From an uncultured Thalassospira sp. (lineage in GTDB: Bacteria; Pseudomonadota; Alphaproteobacteria; Rhodospirillales_A; Thalassospiraceae), in assembly GCA_946885765.1 (NCBI GenBank), contig CAMPHD010000092.1, positions 1 through 10,128 on the forward strand: a stretch of DNA of 10,128 nucleotides, read 5' to 3'. Of the stretch, positions 1 through 6,954 are shown piece after piece. Position numbers and translations under genes: made by a program. The notes beneath the pieces are model-generated. The model saw nothing but the letters and a program-made list of their open reading frames with translations, was not told the origin of the DNA and searched no databases. Positions within the stretch are counted from its first letter, which is position 1. The number at the start of each line of letters is the position of its first letter.

Positions 1-3000
1 GTGCAAACCCGGCCGAAATTGCGCAAAACGTCGCCACCCCGCTTCAAGAGCAGATCAACGGGGTCGAGGGGATGCTGTATGTCAACTCGCTTGCAACGAC
101 TGATGGTCGTCTCAGTCTGACGGTGACCTTTGAAATCGGGACCGATCCCGATCTGGCACAGCAGAAAGTCCAGAACAGGGTATCGCAGGCCGAACCGCGT
201 TTGCCCGATATCGTCCGTCAGCTTGGCGTGACGGTGTCAAAGCAGTCCCCGGATTTGACGATGGTGGTGCATCTGCTGTCGCCAAATGATCGCTATGACA
301 TGCTTTATCTGCGCAACTACGCGACCCTGAATGTCAAGGATCAGCTAGCCCGCATCAAGGGCGTCGGGCAGGTCGGTCTGTTCGGGTCGGGTGATTACGC
401 GATGCGCATCTGGCTTAACCCGGACAAGGTTGCCGAACGCGGCCTGACCGCGGGTGATGTCGTATCCTCTATTCAAAGCCAGAACGTGCAGGTCGCCGCC
501 GGCACGATTGGTGGCGCGCCATATGATACCGGTGTGCAGTTCCAGTTGCCGATCAATGTCCACGGACGCCTTGAAACGCCCGAGGAATTTGCCGAAATCA
601 TCATCAATCGTGACGAAGACGGCACCGTAACCCGTCTTGGTGATGTCGCCCGCGTCGAGCTGGAGGCACAGCAATACGCACTGCGTTCCCTGCTTGATAA
701 CAAATCGGCTGTTGCTCTTCCGATCTTTGCATCGCCGGGGTCCAACGCGCTTGAAATTTCAAGCAACGTTCGCGCAACCATGGCGGAGCTTAAGGAAAAC
801 TTCCCCGAAGGTCTTGAATACAGCATCGTTTACGATCCGACCGTCTTTGTTCGAAGCTCGATCAAGTCGGTGATCAAAACCCTGCTCGAAGCCGTCGCCC
901 TTGTTGTTCTGGTGGTGACAATCTTCCTGCAGACATGGCGTGCCTCGATCATTCCGTTGCTGGCCGTGCCGGTGTCGATTATCGGGACATTTGCCCTGAT
1001 GCTGTTGCTGGGATTCTCGATCAACGTGCTGTCGTTGTTCGGTCTTATTCTGGCAATCGGGATCGTGGTCGATGATGCCATCGTGGTGGTCGAAAACGTC
1101 GAACGTAATATTGAACGTGGTCTGTCACCGCGCGATGCGACCGTGGCCGCGATGCGCGAAGTCACCGGGCCGATCATTGCGACCTCGCTTGTGATCACCG
1201 GCGTCTTCGTTCCGATTGCTTTCATCAGCGGCCTGACCGGGCAGTTCTATCAGCAGTTCGCCCTGACGATTGCCATTGCAACGATCATTTCAACCATCAA
1301 CTCCCTGACGCTCAGCCCGGCTCTGTCCGCACTGCTGCTGAAACCTCATGACGCGCCAAAGGACTGGCTGACCCGTGGCATGGACTTTGTCTTTGGCTGG
1401 TTCTTCCGCTGGTTCAACCGGTTCTTCAACCGCAGTACGGAACTGTATGGCGGGGGTGTCAAACGGCTGCTGGGGATGAAAACCATCATGATGGCGGTTT
1501 ATGCCGGATTGCTGGTTCTGACCTGGCAGGGCTTCCAGATTTTGCCATCCGGCTTCATCCCGTTGCAGGTCAAGCTGTATCTGGTCAGCTTTGCGCTATT
1601 GCCGCAGGGCGCGACAATGGACCGCACCGAAGATGTCATTCGCGAAATGTCTGAAATCGCATTGGCGGAACCCGGTGTCGAAAGTGCCGTGGCCTTCCCG
1701 GGCCTGTCGATCAACGGCTTTGTGAACAGTTCAAGTGCAGGCATTGTCTTCGTGGCTCTGACCGACTTTGCCGAACGCAAATCCGATGACCTGTCGGGGC
1801 TGGCGATTGCCGGGAAGCTGCAACAGAAATACGCCGCACTTGACGAGGCCTTCGTTGCAATCTTCCCGCCACCCCCGGTTCAGGGGCTTGGCACGGTGGG
1901 TGGTTTCAAACTGCAGGTGCAGGATCGAAGCGACCAGGGATATCGTGCGCTTGATGACGCCATGAAACAGGTACTGGCCAAGGCATGGGCAGCACCTGAA
2001 CTGACCGGCGTGTTCTCAAGCTACAATATCAATGTCCCGCAATTGCAGGCCAATCTTGACCGTACAAAGGTCCAGCAGCTTGGCATACCGGTCGATGAAA
2101 TCTTCCGGACCATGCAGATCTATCTGGGTTCGATGTATGTCAACGACTTCAACCAGTTCGGTCGCACCTATCAGGTGATCGCACAGGCGGACAAACCCTA
2201 TCGGTCCAGTCCGGAAGACATCCTGCGCCTGCAAACGCGCAACGCGGATGGGGATATGGTCCCGCTTGGCAGTGTTCTTTCCGTATCCGAGACATTCGGG
2301 CCGGATACCGCCATGCGTTACAACGCCTTCCGTTCGGCTGATCTGAACGGCAACGCCGCACCGGGTTACTCCAGTGGCGAGGCCGAGGCCGCGATTACAA
2401 AAATCCTCGAAGAAACATTGCCACCGGGAATGTCCTATGAATGGACCGACCTGACCTATCAGCAGATTCTGGCGGGTAACACGGCGATCTTCATCTTCCC
2501 GATTTGTATTCTGCTGGTCTTCCTTGTTCTGGCGGCTCAGTACGAAAGCCTGACCTTGCCGCTGGCGGTCATCCTGATCGTCCCGATGAGTACGCTTTCG
2601 GCTGCCTTTGGTGTCTATCTGTTTGGGGGTGACAACAACATCTTCACCCAGATCAGTCTGTTCGTTCTGGCCGGACTGGCATCAAAGAACGCCATCCTGA
2701 TTGTCGAGTTCGCGCGCGAACTTGAACATCAGGGCCGGACAACCGTTCAGGCGGCAATCGAAGCCAGCCGTCTGCGCCTGCGGCCGATCCTGATGACGTC
2801 GCTTGCTTTCATCATGGGCGTTGTGCCGCTGGTGATTTCAAGCGGTGCGGGTTCTGAAATGCGCCAGGCCATCGGCATCGCCGTTTTCTCGGGGATGCTG
2901 GGTGTGACCATCTTCGGTCTGATCCTGACACCGGTGTTCTACGTGCTGGTGCGCAAGATGGGCCGTGGCAACGAGGTTCGTTCACTTGATGGGGCTGACG

Positions 3001-3020
3001 CGCAGCAGCCCGCGGAGTAA
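1..3020 (+). CDS. RND multidrug efflux inner-membrane permease, MexF/OqxB type (5' partial)
   Basis: Proton-driven inner-membrane pump subunit of a tripartite RND (HAE1) exporter, working with a periplasmic adaptor and an outer-membrane channel, neither visible here. The frame is open from base 3, before the first ATG at 72, and the first residues align with about residue 52 of E. coli AcrB, so roughly 50 residues including the first membrane helix lie left of the window; 1005 residues are visible, against about 1060 for MexF. Proton-relay residues are present: the Asp-Asp pair of VVDDAIVVVENVER (codons at 1071-1076, AcrB D407/D408), the Lys of SKNAILIVEF (2685-2687, AcrB K940), and Arg and Thr matching AcrB R971 and T978 (2775-2777, 2796-2798). 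The porter-domain segments GLSINGFVNSS and FPPPPVQGLGTVGGF resemble MexF/OqxB (chloramphenicol/quinolone pumps) more than AcrB. It appears intact; the real substrates cannot be told from sequence. Confidence 0.97.
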   Translation, partial: ANPAEIAQNVATPLQEQINGVEGMLYVNSLATTDGRLSLTVTFEIGTDPDLAQQKVQNRVSQAEPRLPDIVRQLGVTVSKQSPDLTMVVHLLSPNDRYDMLYLRNYATLNVKDQLARIKGVGQVGLFGSGDYAMRIWLNPDKVAERGLTAGDVVSSIQSQNVQVAAGTIGGAPYDTGVQFQLPINVHGRLETPEEFAEIIINRDEDGTVTRLGDVARVELEAQQYALRSLLDNKSAVALPIFASPGSNALEISSNVRATMAELKENFPEGLEYSIVYDPTVFVRSSIKSVIKTLLEAVALVVLVVTIFLQTWRASIIPLLAVPVSIIGTFALMLLLGFSINVLSLFGLILAIGIVVDDAIVVVENVERNIERGLSPRDATVAAMREVTGPIIATSLVITGVFVPIAFISGLTGQFYQQFALTIAIATIISTINSLTLSPALSALLLKPHDAPKDWLTRGMDFVFGWFFRWFNRFFNRSTELYGGGVKRLLGMKTIMMAVYAGLLVLTWQGFQILPSGFIPLQVKLYLVSFALLPQGATMDRTEDVIREMSEIALAEPGVESAVAFPGLSINGFVNSSSAGIVFVALTDFAERKSDDLSGLAIAGKLQQKYAALDEAFVAIFPPPPVQGLGTVGGFKLQVQDRSDQGYRALDDAMKQVLAKAWAAPELTGVFSSYNINVPQLQANLDRTKVQQLGIPVDEIFRTMQIYLGSMYVNDFNQFGRTYQVIAQADKPYRSSPEDILRLQTRNADGDMVPLGSVLSVSETFGPDTAMRYNAFRSADLNGNAAPGYSSGEAEAAITKILEETLPPGMSYEWTDLTYQQILAGNTAIFIFPICILLVFLVLAAQYESLTLPLAVILIVPMSTLSAAFGVYLFGGDNNIFTQISLFVLAGLASKNAILIVEFARELEHQGRTTVQAAIEASRLRLRPILMTSLAFIMGVVPLVISSGAGSEMRQAIGIAVFSGMLGVTIFGLILTPVFYVLVRKMGRGNEVRSLDGADAQQPAE

Positions 3021-3035
3021 CGAAAACCGTTGCAT

Positions 3036-3090
3036 AACAGCCGGACCATAAAGTTCCCCCGACCCCGTGGTCCGGCTGTTTCTTTCTTCT
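3036..3090 (+). terminator. Rho-independent terminator after the RND permease gene
   Basis: A perfect 13-bp inverted repeat (AACAGCCGGACCA at 3036-3048, TGGTCCGGCTGTT at 3068-3080) is followed at once by the T-rich run TCTTTCTTCT. It begins 15 bases after the permease stop codon. The loop is large (19 nt, 3049-3067), but stem and U-rich tail fit intrinsic termination and separate the efflux gene from htpX. Confidence 0.8.
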
Positions 3091-3121
3091 GTGAAATTGA
3101 TCTCACCTGATTTCGGTCGTG

Positions 3122-3149
3122 CTTGCCTTGGCGCAACTTCTCCCTATCT
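3122..3149 (+). promoter_or_regulatory. Putative htpX promoter
   Basis: CTTGCC (3122-3127), a 16-nt spacer and CTATCT (3144-3149) resemble the alphaproteobacterial housekeeping pattern CTTGAC-N17-CTATAT. The block CCTATCT also looks like heat-shock (RpoH) -10 elements of alphaproteobacteria. It lies just after the upstream terminator and would give a leader of about 28 nt before the htpX ATG. htpX is heat-inducible in E. coli, so either sigma factor is plausible. Found by eye; no scoring was done. Confidence 0.35.
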
Positions 3150-3168
3150 TCTGCGCGGAGTATTCGTC

Positions 3169-3176
3169 AAAGGAAG
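3169..3176 (+). promoter_or_regulatory. Ribosome binding site that fixes the htpX start
   Basis: AAAGGAAG lies about 8 nt before the ATG at 3185. This supports that start over an in-frame GTG at 3119, which would add 22 residues, has no Shine-Dalgarno sequence and lies inside the candidate promoter. Confidence 0.6.
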
Positions 3177-3184
3177 TGTCGACC

Positions 3185-4126
3185 ATGAATTATGTGCGTA
3201 CAGGTTTGCTGCTGGCCGGTTTGACTGCACTGTTTGGTGTGGTTGGCATGATGATCGGCGGACAGCAGGGCATGATCATCGCATTGCTGTTTGCCGCCGC
3301 GATGAATGTGTTTGCCTATTGGAATGCGGATTCCATGTTGCTGCGCATGCGTGGCGCAAAACAGGTGGACGACCGCACGGCACCCGAACTGGTATCGATG
3401 GTGCGTGAACTGGCGCAAAATGCCGGGCTGCCGATGCCCAAGGTCTATGTGATCGATAATCCCCAGCCCAATGCCTTTGCCACCGGGCGTAACCCCGAAA
3501 ACGCTGCCGTCGCCGCAACCAGCGGCCTGATGCAGTTACTCGATCGCAACGAGATTGCCGGTGTGATGGCCCATGAACTGGCCCATATCAAAAACCGCGA
3601 TACCCTGACCATGACCATCACCGCAACCATTGCCGGGGCGATTTCCGCCTTGGCGAACTTTGCCATGTTTGCCGGAATGTTTGGCGGGGGACGCAATGAC
3701 AACAACAATCCGCTTGGCGGGGTGGGGATGATCCTTGTTGCCATTCTGGCACCGCTTGGCGCGATGCTGGTGCAAATGGCAATCTCGCGTACCCGCGAAT
3801 ACGAAGCCGACAAGATCGGCGCTGAAATCTGCCGCCATCCGATGTGGCTGGCATCGGCGCTGAACAAACTCGACAAGGGTGTTCGGACCATTCCCAATAT
3901 GGATGCCGAACGCAATCCGGCGACCGCGCATATGTATATTGCCAACCCGCTTTCGGGCAAAGGCGTCGACAGTTTGTTCTCTACCCATCCGAGCATGTCC
4001 AATCGTATCGCCAAATTGCGTGAAATGGCGGGCGCGCCACAATCGGGAACGACTGCGCCAGCAAAATCCGGCCCGTGGTCCGGGTCGGCAAAGGAACGCC
4101 GGGTGCGTCGTCGTCCCTGGAATTAA
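3185..4126 (+). CDS. htpX: Protease HtpX, membrane zinc metalloprotease (M48B)
   Basis: 313-residue inner-membrane zinc endopeptidase that cuts damaged or misfolded membrane proteins, working alongside FtsH in E. coli. Two hydrophobic segments open the protein (about residues 5-25 and 29-46). The zinc site is the HELAH motif at residues 130-134 within [13 protein letters not shown], with E131 catalytic and H130/H134 binding zinc. Two more hydrophobic stretches follow (about 143-166 and 178-200), then REYEAD, whose E205 is the likely third zinc ligand, and a late [11 protein letters not shown] motif typical of the family. The tail is Pro/Ser/Arg-rich and ends in RRRPWN, as I recall for alphaproteobacterial homologues. 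Length is close to E. coli HtpX (293). The ATG was chosen because AAAGGAAG precedes it and the protein then begins like known HtpX. It is probably monocistronic: a strong terminator lies upstream and 188 bases separate it from the next gene. Confidence 0.96.
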   Translation: MNYVRTGLLLAGLTALFGVVGMMIGGQQGMIIALLFAAAMNVFAYWNADSMLLRMRGAKQVDDRTAPELVSMVRELAQNAGLPMPKVYVIDNPQPNAFATGRNPENAAVAATSGLMQLLDRNEIAGVMAHELAHIKNRDTLTMTITATIAGAISALANFAMFAGMFGGGRNDNNNPLGGVGMILVAILAPLGAMLVQMAISRTREYEADKIGAEICRHPMWLASALNKLDKGVRTIPNMDAERNPATAHMYIANPLSGKGVDSLFSTHPSMSNRIAKLREMAGAPQSGTTAPAKSGPWSGSAKERRVRRRPWN

Positions 4127-4157
4127 TCTAAGTTATTAAAATCCGCGGAAATTTCCC

Positions 4158-4195
4158 GGCCTGTCCCTATACATGACGGGCCTCTTTATCCTTCT
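4158..4195 (+). terminator. Possible weak terminator after htpX
   Basis: GGCCTGTC (4158-4165) can pair with GACGGGCC (4175-4182), giving 8 bp with one U-G pair around a 9-nt loop. The tract TCTTTATCCTTCT follows, T-rich but interrupted by C. The position, 31 bases after the htpX stop, suits termination; the weak tail keeps confidence low. Confidence 0.4.
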
Positions 4196-4223
4196 GTATG
4201 GTGCGAAATGGGGCGGCGTATGA

Positions 4224-4257
4224 TTGACGCCGCCGCCGCCACAAGTGATTATATCAC
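4224..4257 (+). promoter_or_regulatory. Candidate promoter with overlapping inverted repeat before the TPR-like gene
   Basis: TTGACG at 4224-4229 is a good -35 match, and an AT-rich block at 4247-4254 (GATTATAT) could hold the -10 at 17-19 nt spacing, though no hexamer there is a clean TATAAT. The block lies inside a perfect inverted repeat, GTGAT-TAT-ATCAC (4245-4257), so a protein bound there would cover the -10. The rest of the 188-base gap between htpX and this gene shows only the weak hairpin near 4158. Confidence 0.3.
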
Positions 4258-4314
4258 AATCATCTAAGTCAACCTCCGGCCACGGATGACGAAGGACGTG
4301 TGAGAAGGGGATAA

Positions 4315-5892
4315 ATGGCGGGCTTCTGGTCCATGGTGGGGCTTGTTTTCAAGTCCATCTTTACTACCGGGGAAATGGTTGAAGACGGTTCTGTTCCGGC
4401 GGATATGTCGGGTGAACGTATTGAACCGTGCCTGTATGCCATTGCCCATTTCGTTCCCGAAGATCCGTCAGGAACGCCTTTGCCCGATCAGGCCGGTGAC
4501 TGGCTGAAACGAACCCTTTCCGATATTCCCGATACCGCTGCCGTGACGCTGGGACGGCATGTCGCAATCAGTTCCGATATTGCCGATGCCTTTCAGGCCG
4601 CCCGCGAAGCCCATGCCGGTGTGTTAAATCTGGCCCGGCGTCAGGATGCCACGGCAGTATTCTGGGGGCAGGCCAACCCGGATACCGGGGGGCTTGATGT
4701 TCATTTCAGCAATGATTTGCTGGTGTCCCCACTTTATGAATTGCTGTTGCCGCTTGTTCATTCCTTTCGTCAGCCGCAGCACAAGGATACGGCGGCTGCC
4801 CTGCATATCCTGCTGACCTGCGAATTGCTGGCACGCGCACGTGGCCATGACCAGCGCGCCTTGCAGGTTGCACGCCTTACGTCGCACTTGGAAGACCTTC
4901 AGGAACGGATCAATAACGGCGAAAACTTTGCCGATGTCGGGCAGGGGGTAACAACCGCCTATGCCTTTGGTGCCGTCATGCTGGCTGAAACCGGTGAACG
5001 CAGCTATTGCATCAGCGCCATTCGCGCCATCGAACCAATCGTCCGTGAATTCCTGACCCTGGCAGCCGAGCCACCAAAAGAAGTCAAAAAGGCCAAACAG
5101 CCAGCCGGTCTTTTGCATGAACGTGTCACCCAGCAACAGGCCGTCGAAACTGTCATCAAAACCGAAGACATGCTGCGCGGGATCGGTGATCTGGCTCTGA
5201 TCAATCCTGAACGTTCAGCAGTTCTGGCGCTGTATGGCACGCTTTTGAACTGGTCTATGGCAAGCAACATGAACGCGCGCTCGGGTGCGACGGCCATTGG
5301 CCTGTGGAAGCTTCTTGAACGTCGCTTTGAACTGATGGCCGGTACACCTGTTTCCCGGGCAATTGCCATTGGCAAACTGGGCGAGGCCATGATGATCCAC
5401 GCCAGGGAAATCGAAGATATCGAAATGGTGCAAACCGCCAGCGGCCATTATCGTCGGGCGCTGGGACTGGTGAATGCAAAGGCGCACACGGTGCTGTATG
5501 CGCAGATTGCCTATGGTCTGGCCGAATCCGTTGTCGCCCAGTCATCGATAGACAGCATCGGCGTCCCCGCCGAACAGGTGATCCCTGTGTTTCAGGCCGC
5601 ACTCAAGGTCTGCTCCAGACGTGATCATCCCTATCTTTGGGGGCGGGCCATGTTTGCGCTTGGCAGTGTCCAGTTTTCGACCGGTGCGGCGGAAAAGGAC
5701 ATCAAGCTGATATCGCAGGCGCGGATGAATTTCTCGCAGGCCTACGAGGCATTTGACGAGGCGGCTGCACGTGGTGCGGCGCGCGCTGCATCGGGCAGCT
5801 TTACCCGGGCTGAAAACATGCTTCACCAACTCGCTCAGCGTCAGTCGGTGATTGATGCAACCGGTGGCGCAGGCGAAGCCAAGGCATCGTAA
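4315..5892 (+). CDS. Uncharacterised helical protein with TolB/FlgO-like N-terminal half and TPR-like repeats
   Basis: 525-residue protein of unknown function. The start is well supported by AGAAGGGG about 5 nt before the ATG. There is no cleavable signal peptide; the first 17 residues are hydrophobic to amphipathic and might touch a membrane. Residues about 75-135 (TLGRHVAISSDIADAF, then ATAVFWGQANPDTGGLDVHF) recall the part of TolB/FlgO-like domains where a strand of the type 'ADxVIWGxV' is followed by an assessment of a compound value; this is recognition only. Residues 155-245 are helical. A charged Lys/Pro linker (254-263) leads to a second helical half. Residues about 372-405 and 421-482 (VIPVFQAALKVCSRRDHPYLWG, MFALGSVQFSTG) match the rhythm of degenerate tetratricopeptide repeats of the 'AIxAYxxALExxTRExxPxxWAxxxxxLGxxxxxLG' kind. 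The tail is Ala/Gly-rich. A scaffold or adaptor role is likely. It lies between htpX and a convergent BI-1 gene. Confidence 0.9.
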   Translation: MAGFWSMVGLVFKSIFTTGEMVEDGSVPADMSGERIEPCLYAIAHFVPEDPSGTPLPDQAGDWLKRTLSDIPDTAAVTLGRHVAISSDIADAFQAAREAHAGVLNLARRQDATAVFWGQANPDTGGLDVHFSNDLLVSPLYELLLPLVHSFRQPQHKDTAAALHILLTCELLARARGHDQRALQVARLTSHLEDLQERINNGENFADVGQGVTTAYAFGAVMLAETGERSYCISAIRAIEPIVREFLTLAAEPPKEVKKAKQPAGLLHERVTQQQAVETVIKTEDMLRGIGDLALINPERSAVLALYGTLLNWSMASNMNARSGATAIGLWKLLERRFELMAGTPVSRAIAIGKLGEAMMIHAREIEDIEMVQTASGHYRRALGLVNAKAHTVLYAQIAYGLAESVVAQSSIDSIGVPAEQVIPVFQAALKVCSRRDHPYLWGRAMFALGSVQFSTGAAEKDIKLISQARMNFSQAYEAFDEAAARGAARAASGSFTRAENMLHQLAQRQSVIDATGGAGEAKAS

Positions 5893-5925
5893 TCCGGTTC
5901 CTGTCACGTTCCAAGCAGGCAAAAG

Positions 5926-5957
5926 AAAACCCCGCAGCCTTTCGGATGCGGGGTTTT
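5926..5957. terminator. Bidirectional intrinsic terminator between convergent genes
   Basis: AAAACCCCGCA (5926-5936) and TGCGGGGTTTT (5947-5957) form a perfect 11-bp stem with a 10-nt loop that can add two C-G pairs around TTTC. Each strand reads a GC stem ending in U's, so it can stop transcripts from the plus-strand gene ending at 5892 and from the minus-strand gene ending at 5983. Confidence 0.92.
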
Positions 5958-5982
5958 CCGACTGCGAATGCCGGGATCAGTT

Positions 5983-6702
5983 CTATTCGCGATTACCGAA
6001 GAACTGAAGCAGCATTACGAACAGGTTCACGAAGTCCAGATACAGCTGCAGGGCGCCAAAGATGGCTTTTTTGCCTGCGGTCGCCTGATCATCGTGCGCA
6101 TGATAGCTTTCCTTGATCCGCTGGGTGTCATACGCGGTCAGACCGGTAAAGATCAGAACGCCAGCACCAGAGATCACGAACTGAAGCATCGTGCTGCCAA
6201 GGAAGATGTTCACGACACTGGCCAGGATAATCCCGATCAGGCCCATGAACAGGAAGCTTCCCCAACCCGACAGGTCTTTCTTCGTCGTGTAGCCGTAAAG
6301 GCTCATCGCGGCAAAGGTGCCTGCGGTGATGAAGAAGGTCCGTGCGATGCTTTCACCCGTGTAAACGAGGAAGATCGACGACAGCGACAGACCCATCAGA
6401 GCCGCATAAATCCAGAATGTGGTTTGTGCAGCACCAAAGCTCATCTTGTGGATGCGGAAGCTAAGGAACAGGACAAGCCCGATCGGGGCCAGCATCACGA
6501 TCCAGTGCAAACCGGTTCCGAAGATCGCATTCATCAGGGTAGGGCTGGTCGACACAGCCATCGCGACGATACCGGTCAGGGCAAGTGCGGATGCCATATA
6601 GTTGTAGACACGCAGCATATAGGCGCGGAGACCTGCATCGACCTCGGCCGCCGACCGGCCAACCGAGACGTCATAGCCGCGTTGACGCGTTTCAAAAGCC
6701 AT
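5983..6702 (-). CDS. Bax inhibitor-1 / YccA-YbhL family integral membrane protein
   Basis: 239-residue TMBIM-family protein of the inner membrane with about seven hydrophobic helices after a polar N-terminus (helices near residues 34-51, 64-84, 93-114, 121-138, 149-168, 172-190, 213-234). Two family landmarks carry the acidic residues: GLTAYDTQRIKE (D192) and LQLYLDFVNLFVMLLQFFGNR (D223), the likely counterparts of the paired aspartates that control pH-dependent calcium leak in B. subtilis YetJ. The E. coli relative YccA binds FtsH and slows its proteolysis; others (YbhL, YetJ) are called calcium or ion leak channels. The ATG at 6702-6700 is preceded on its strand by AGAGGG with a 6-nt gap. 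The frame stays open upstream to about 6897, but that part does not look like this family. It is transcribed towards the TPR-like gene, with a shared terminator between them. Confidence 0.95.
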   Translation of the reverse strand: MAFETRQRGYDVSVGRSAAEVDAGLRAYMLRVYNYMASALALTGIVAMAVSTSPTLMNAIFGTGLHWIVMLAPIGLVLFLSFRIHKMSFGAAQTTFWIYAALMGLSLSSIFLVYTGESIARTFFITAGTFAAMSLYGYTTKKDLSGWGSFLFMGLIGIILASVVNIFLGSTMLQFVISGAGVLIFTGLTAYDTQRIKESYHAHDDQATAGKKAIFGALQLYLDFVNLFVMLLQFFGNRE

Positions 6703-6708
6703 TGAAAT

Positions 6709-6714
6709 CCCTCT
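6709..6714 (-). promoter_or_regulatory. Ribosome binding site that fixes the BI-1 start
   Basis: On the minus strand AGAGGG lies 6 nt before the ATG at 6702. An alternative in-frame ATG 7 codons upstream (6723-6721), giving an extra MDQRGIS, has no such site, so the shorter protein is preferred. Confidence 0.65.
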
Positions 6715-6729
6715 TTGATCCATAACGGG

Positions 6730-6750
6730 CAGAATGTTCATAGAACTCTG
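6730..6750 (-). repeat. Small interrupted inverted repeat in the BI-1 leader
   Basis: Read on the plus strand, CAGA-AT-GTTC-ATA-GAAC-TCTG contains two stacked inverted repeats (GTTC/GAAC and CAGA/TCTG) with a 2-nt bulge and a 3-nt loop. It lies near where the BI-1 transcript should begin, so it could be an operator or a short leader hairpin. It is not the alphaproteobacterial LexA box, which is a direct GTTC-N7-GTTC repeat. Chance cannot be excluded. Confidence 0.25.
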
Positions 6751-6760
6751 CGATGCTGAA

Positions 6761-6788
6761 AATATGGCAGGATTTCCGTGAAAAGCAA
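6761..6788 (-). promoter_or_regulatory. Weak candidate promoter for the BI-1 gene
   Basis: On the minus strand TTGCTT (6788-6783), a 16-nt spacer and CATATT (6766-6761) form a weak sigma-70-like pair. It would give a leader of about 50 nt before the BI-1 ATG. Both hexamers are imperfect. Confidence 0.25.
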
Positions 6789-6827
6789 CGGTTTGGCCGA
6801 TGACCTTTCGTTTCAGACTGACGATAT

Positions 6828-6843
6828 TGTGATCTTGTTCACT
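6828..6843. promoter_or_regulatory. CRP/FNR-like binding box in the divergent control region
   Basis: TGTGA-TCTTGT-TCACT matches the CRP pattern TGTGA-N6-TCACA at nine of ten fixed positions, with a perfect GTGA/TCAC core. Its centre lies about 65 bases upstream of the start point expected for the plus-strand promoter at 6889-6894, near the usual class I activator distance. It could also serve the divergent BI-1 gene. One site found by eye; no genome-wide check was possible. Confidence 0.35.
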
Positions 6844-6865
6844 TGGTTGCGCTGGATGTGGTCTC

Positions 6866-6894
6866 GCGACTTTCTGGTCAATTCGGCCTATAAT
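6866..6894 (+). promoter_or_regulatory. Candidate promoter of the CXXCH protein gene
   Basis: A perfect TATAAT at 6889-6894, preceded by C as is common in alphaproteobacteria, has a poor -35 (GCGACT, 6866-6871, three of six) at 17-nt spacing. A strong -10 with a weak -35 fits a promoter that needs an activator, consistent with the CRP-like box just upstream. The leader would be about 54 nt. Confidence 0.45.
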
Positions 6895-6954
6895 CACGTA
6901 TCAGGTTTCACGAACCGTGCTTTTCTGCCGGTTGTGATTACGGATTGATCGGGC

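Noticed and set aside
3119..3184. GTG start at 3119 extending HtpX by 22 residues
   Set aside because: No Shine-Dalgarno sequence, overlap with the candidate promoter, and HtpX proteins normally begin at the sequence starting with the ATG at 3185.
5968..6705. Plus-strand open frame of 245 codons opposite the BI-1 gene
   Set aside because: Highly polar (many Gln, Asp, His, Arg), no ribosome site, and exactly opposite a clear membrane protein; it is a shadow.
6736..6746. GTTC-ATA-GAAC as a LexA/SOS box
   Set aside because: Alphaproteobacterial LexA binds direct GTTC-N7-GTTC repeats, and the Gram-positive box is GAAC-N4-GTTC; neither spacing nor orientation fits.
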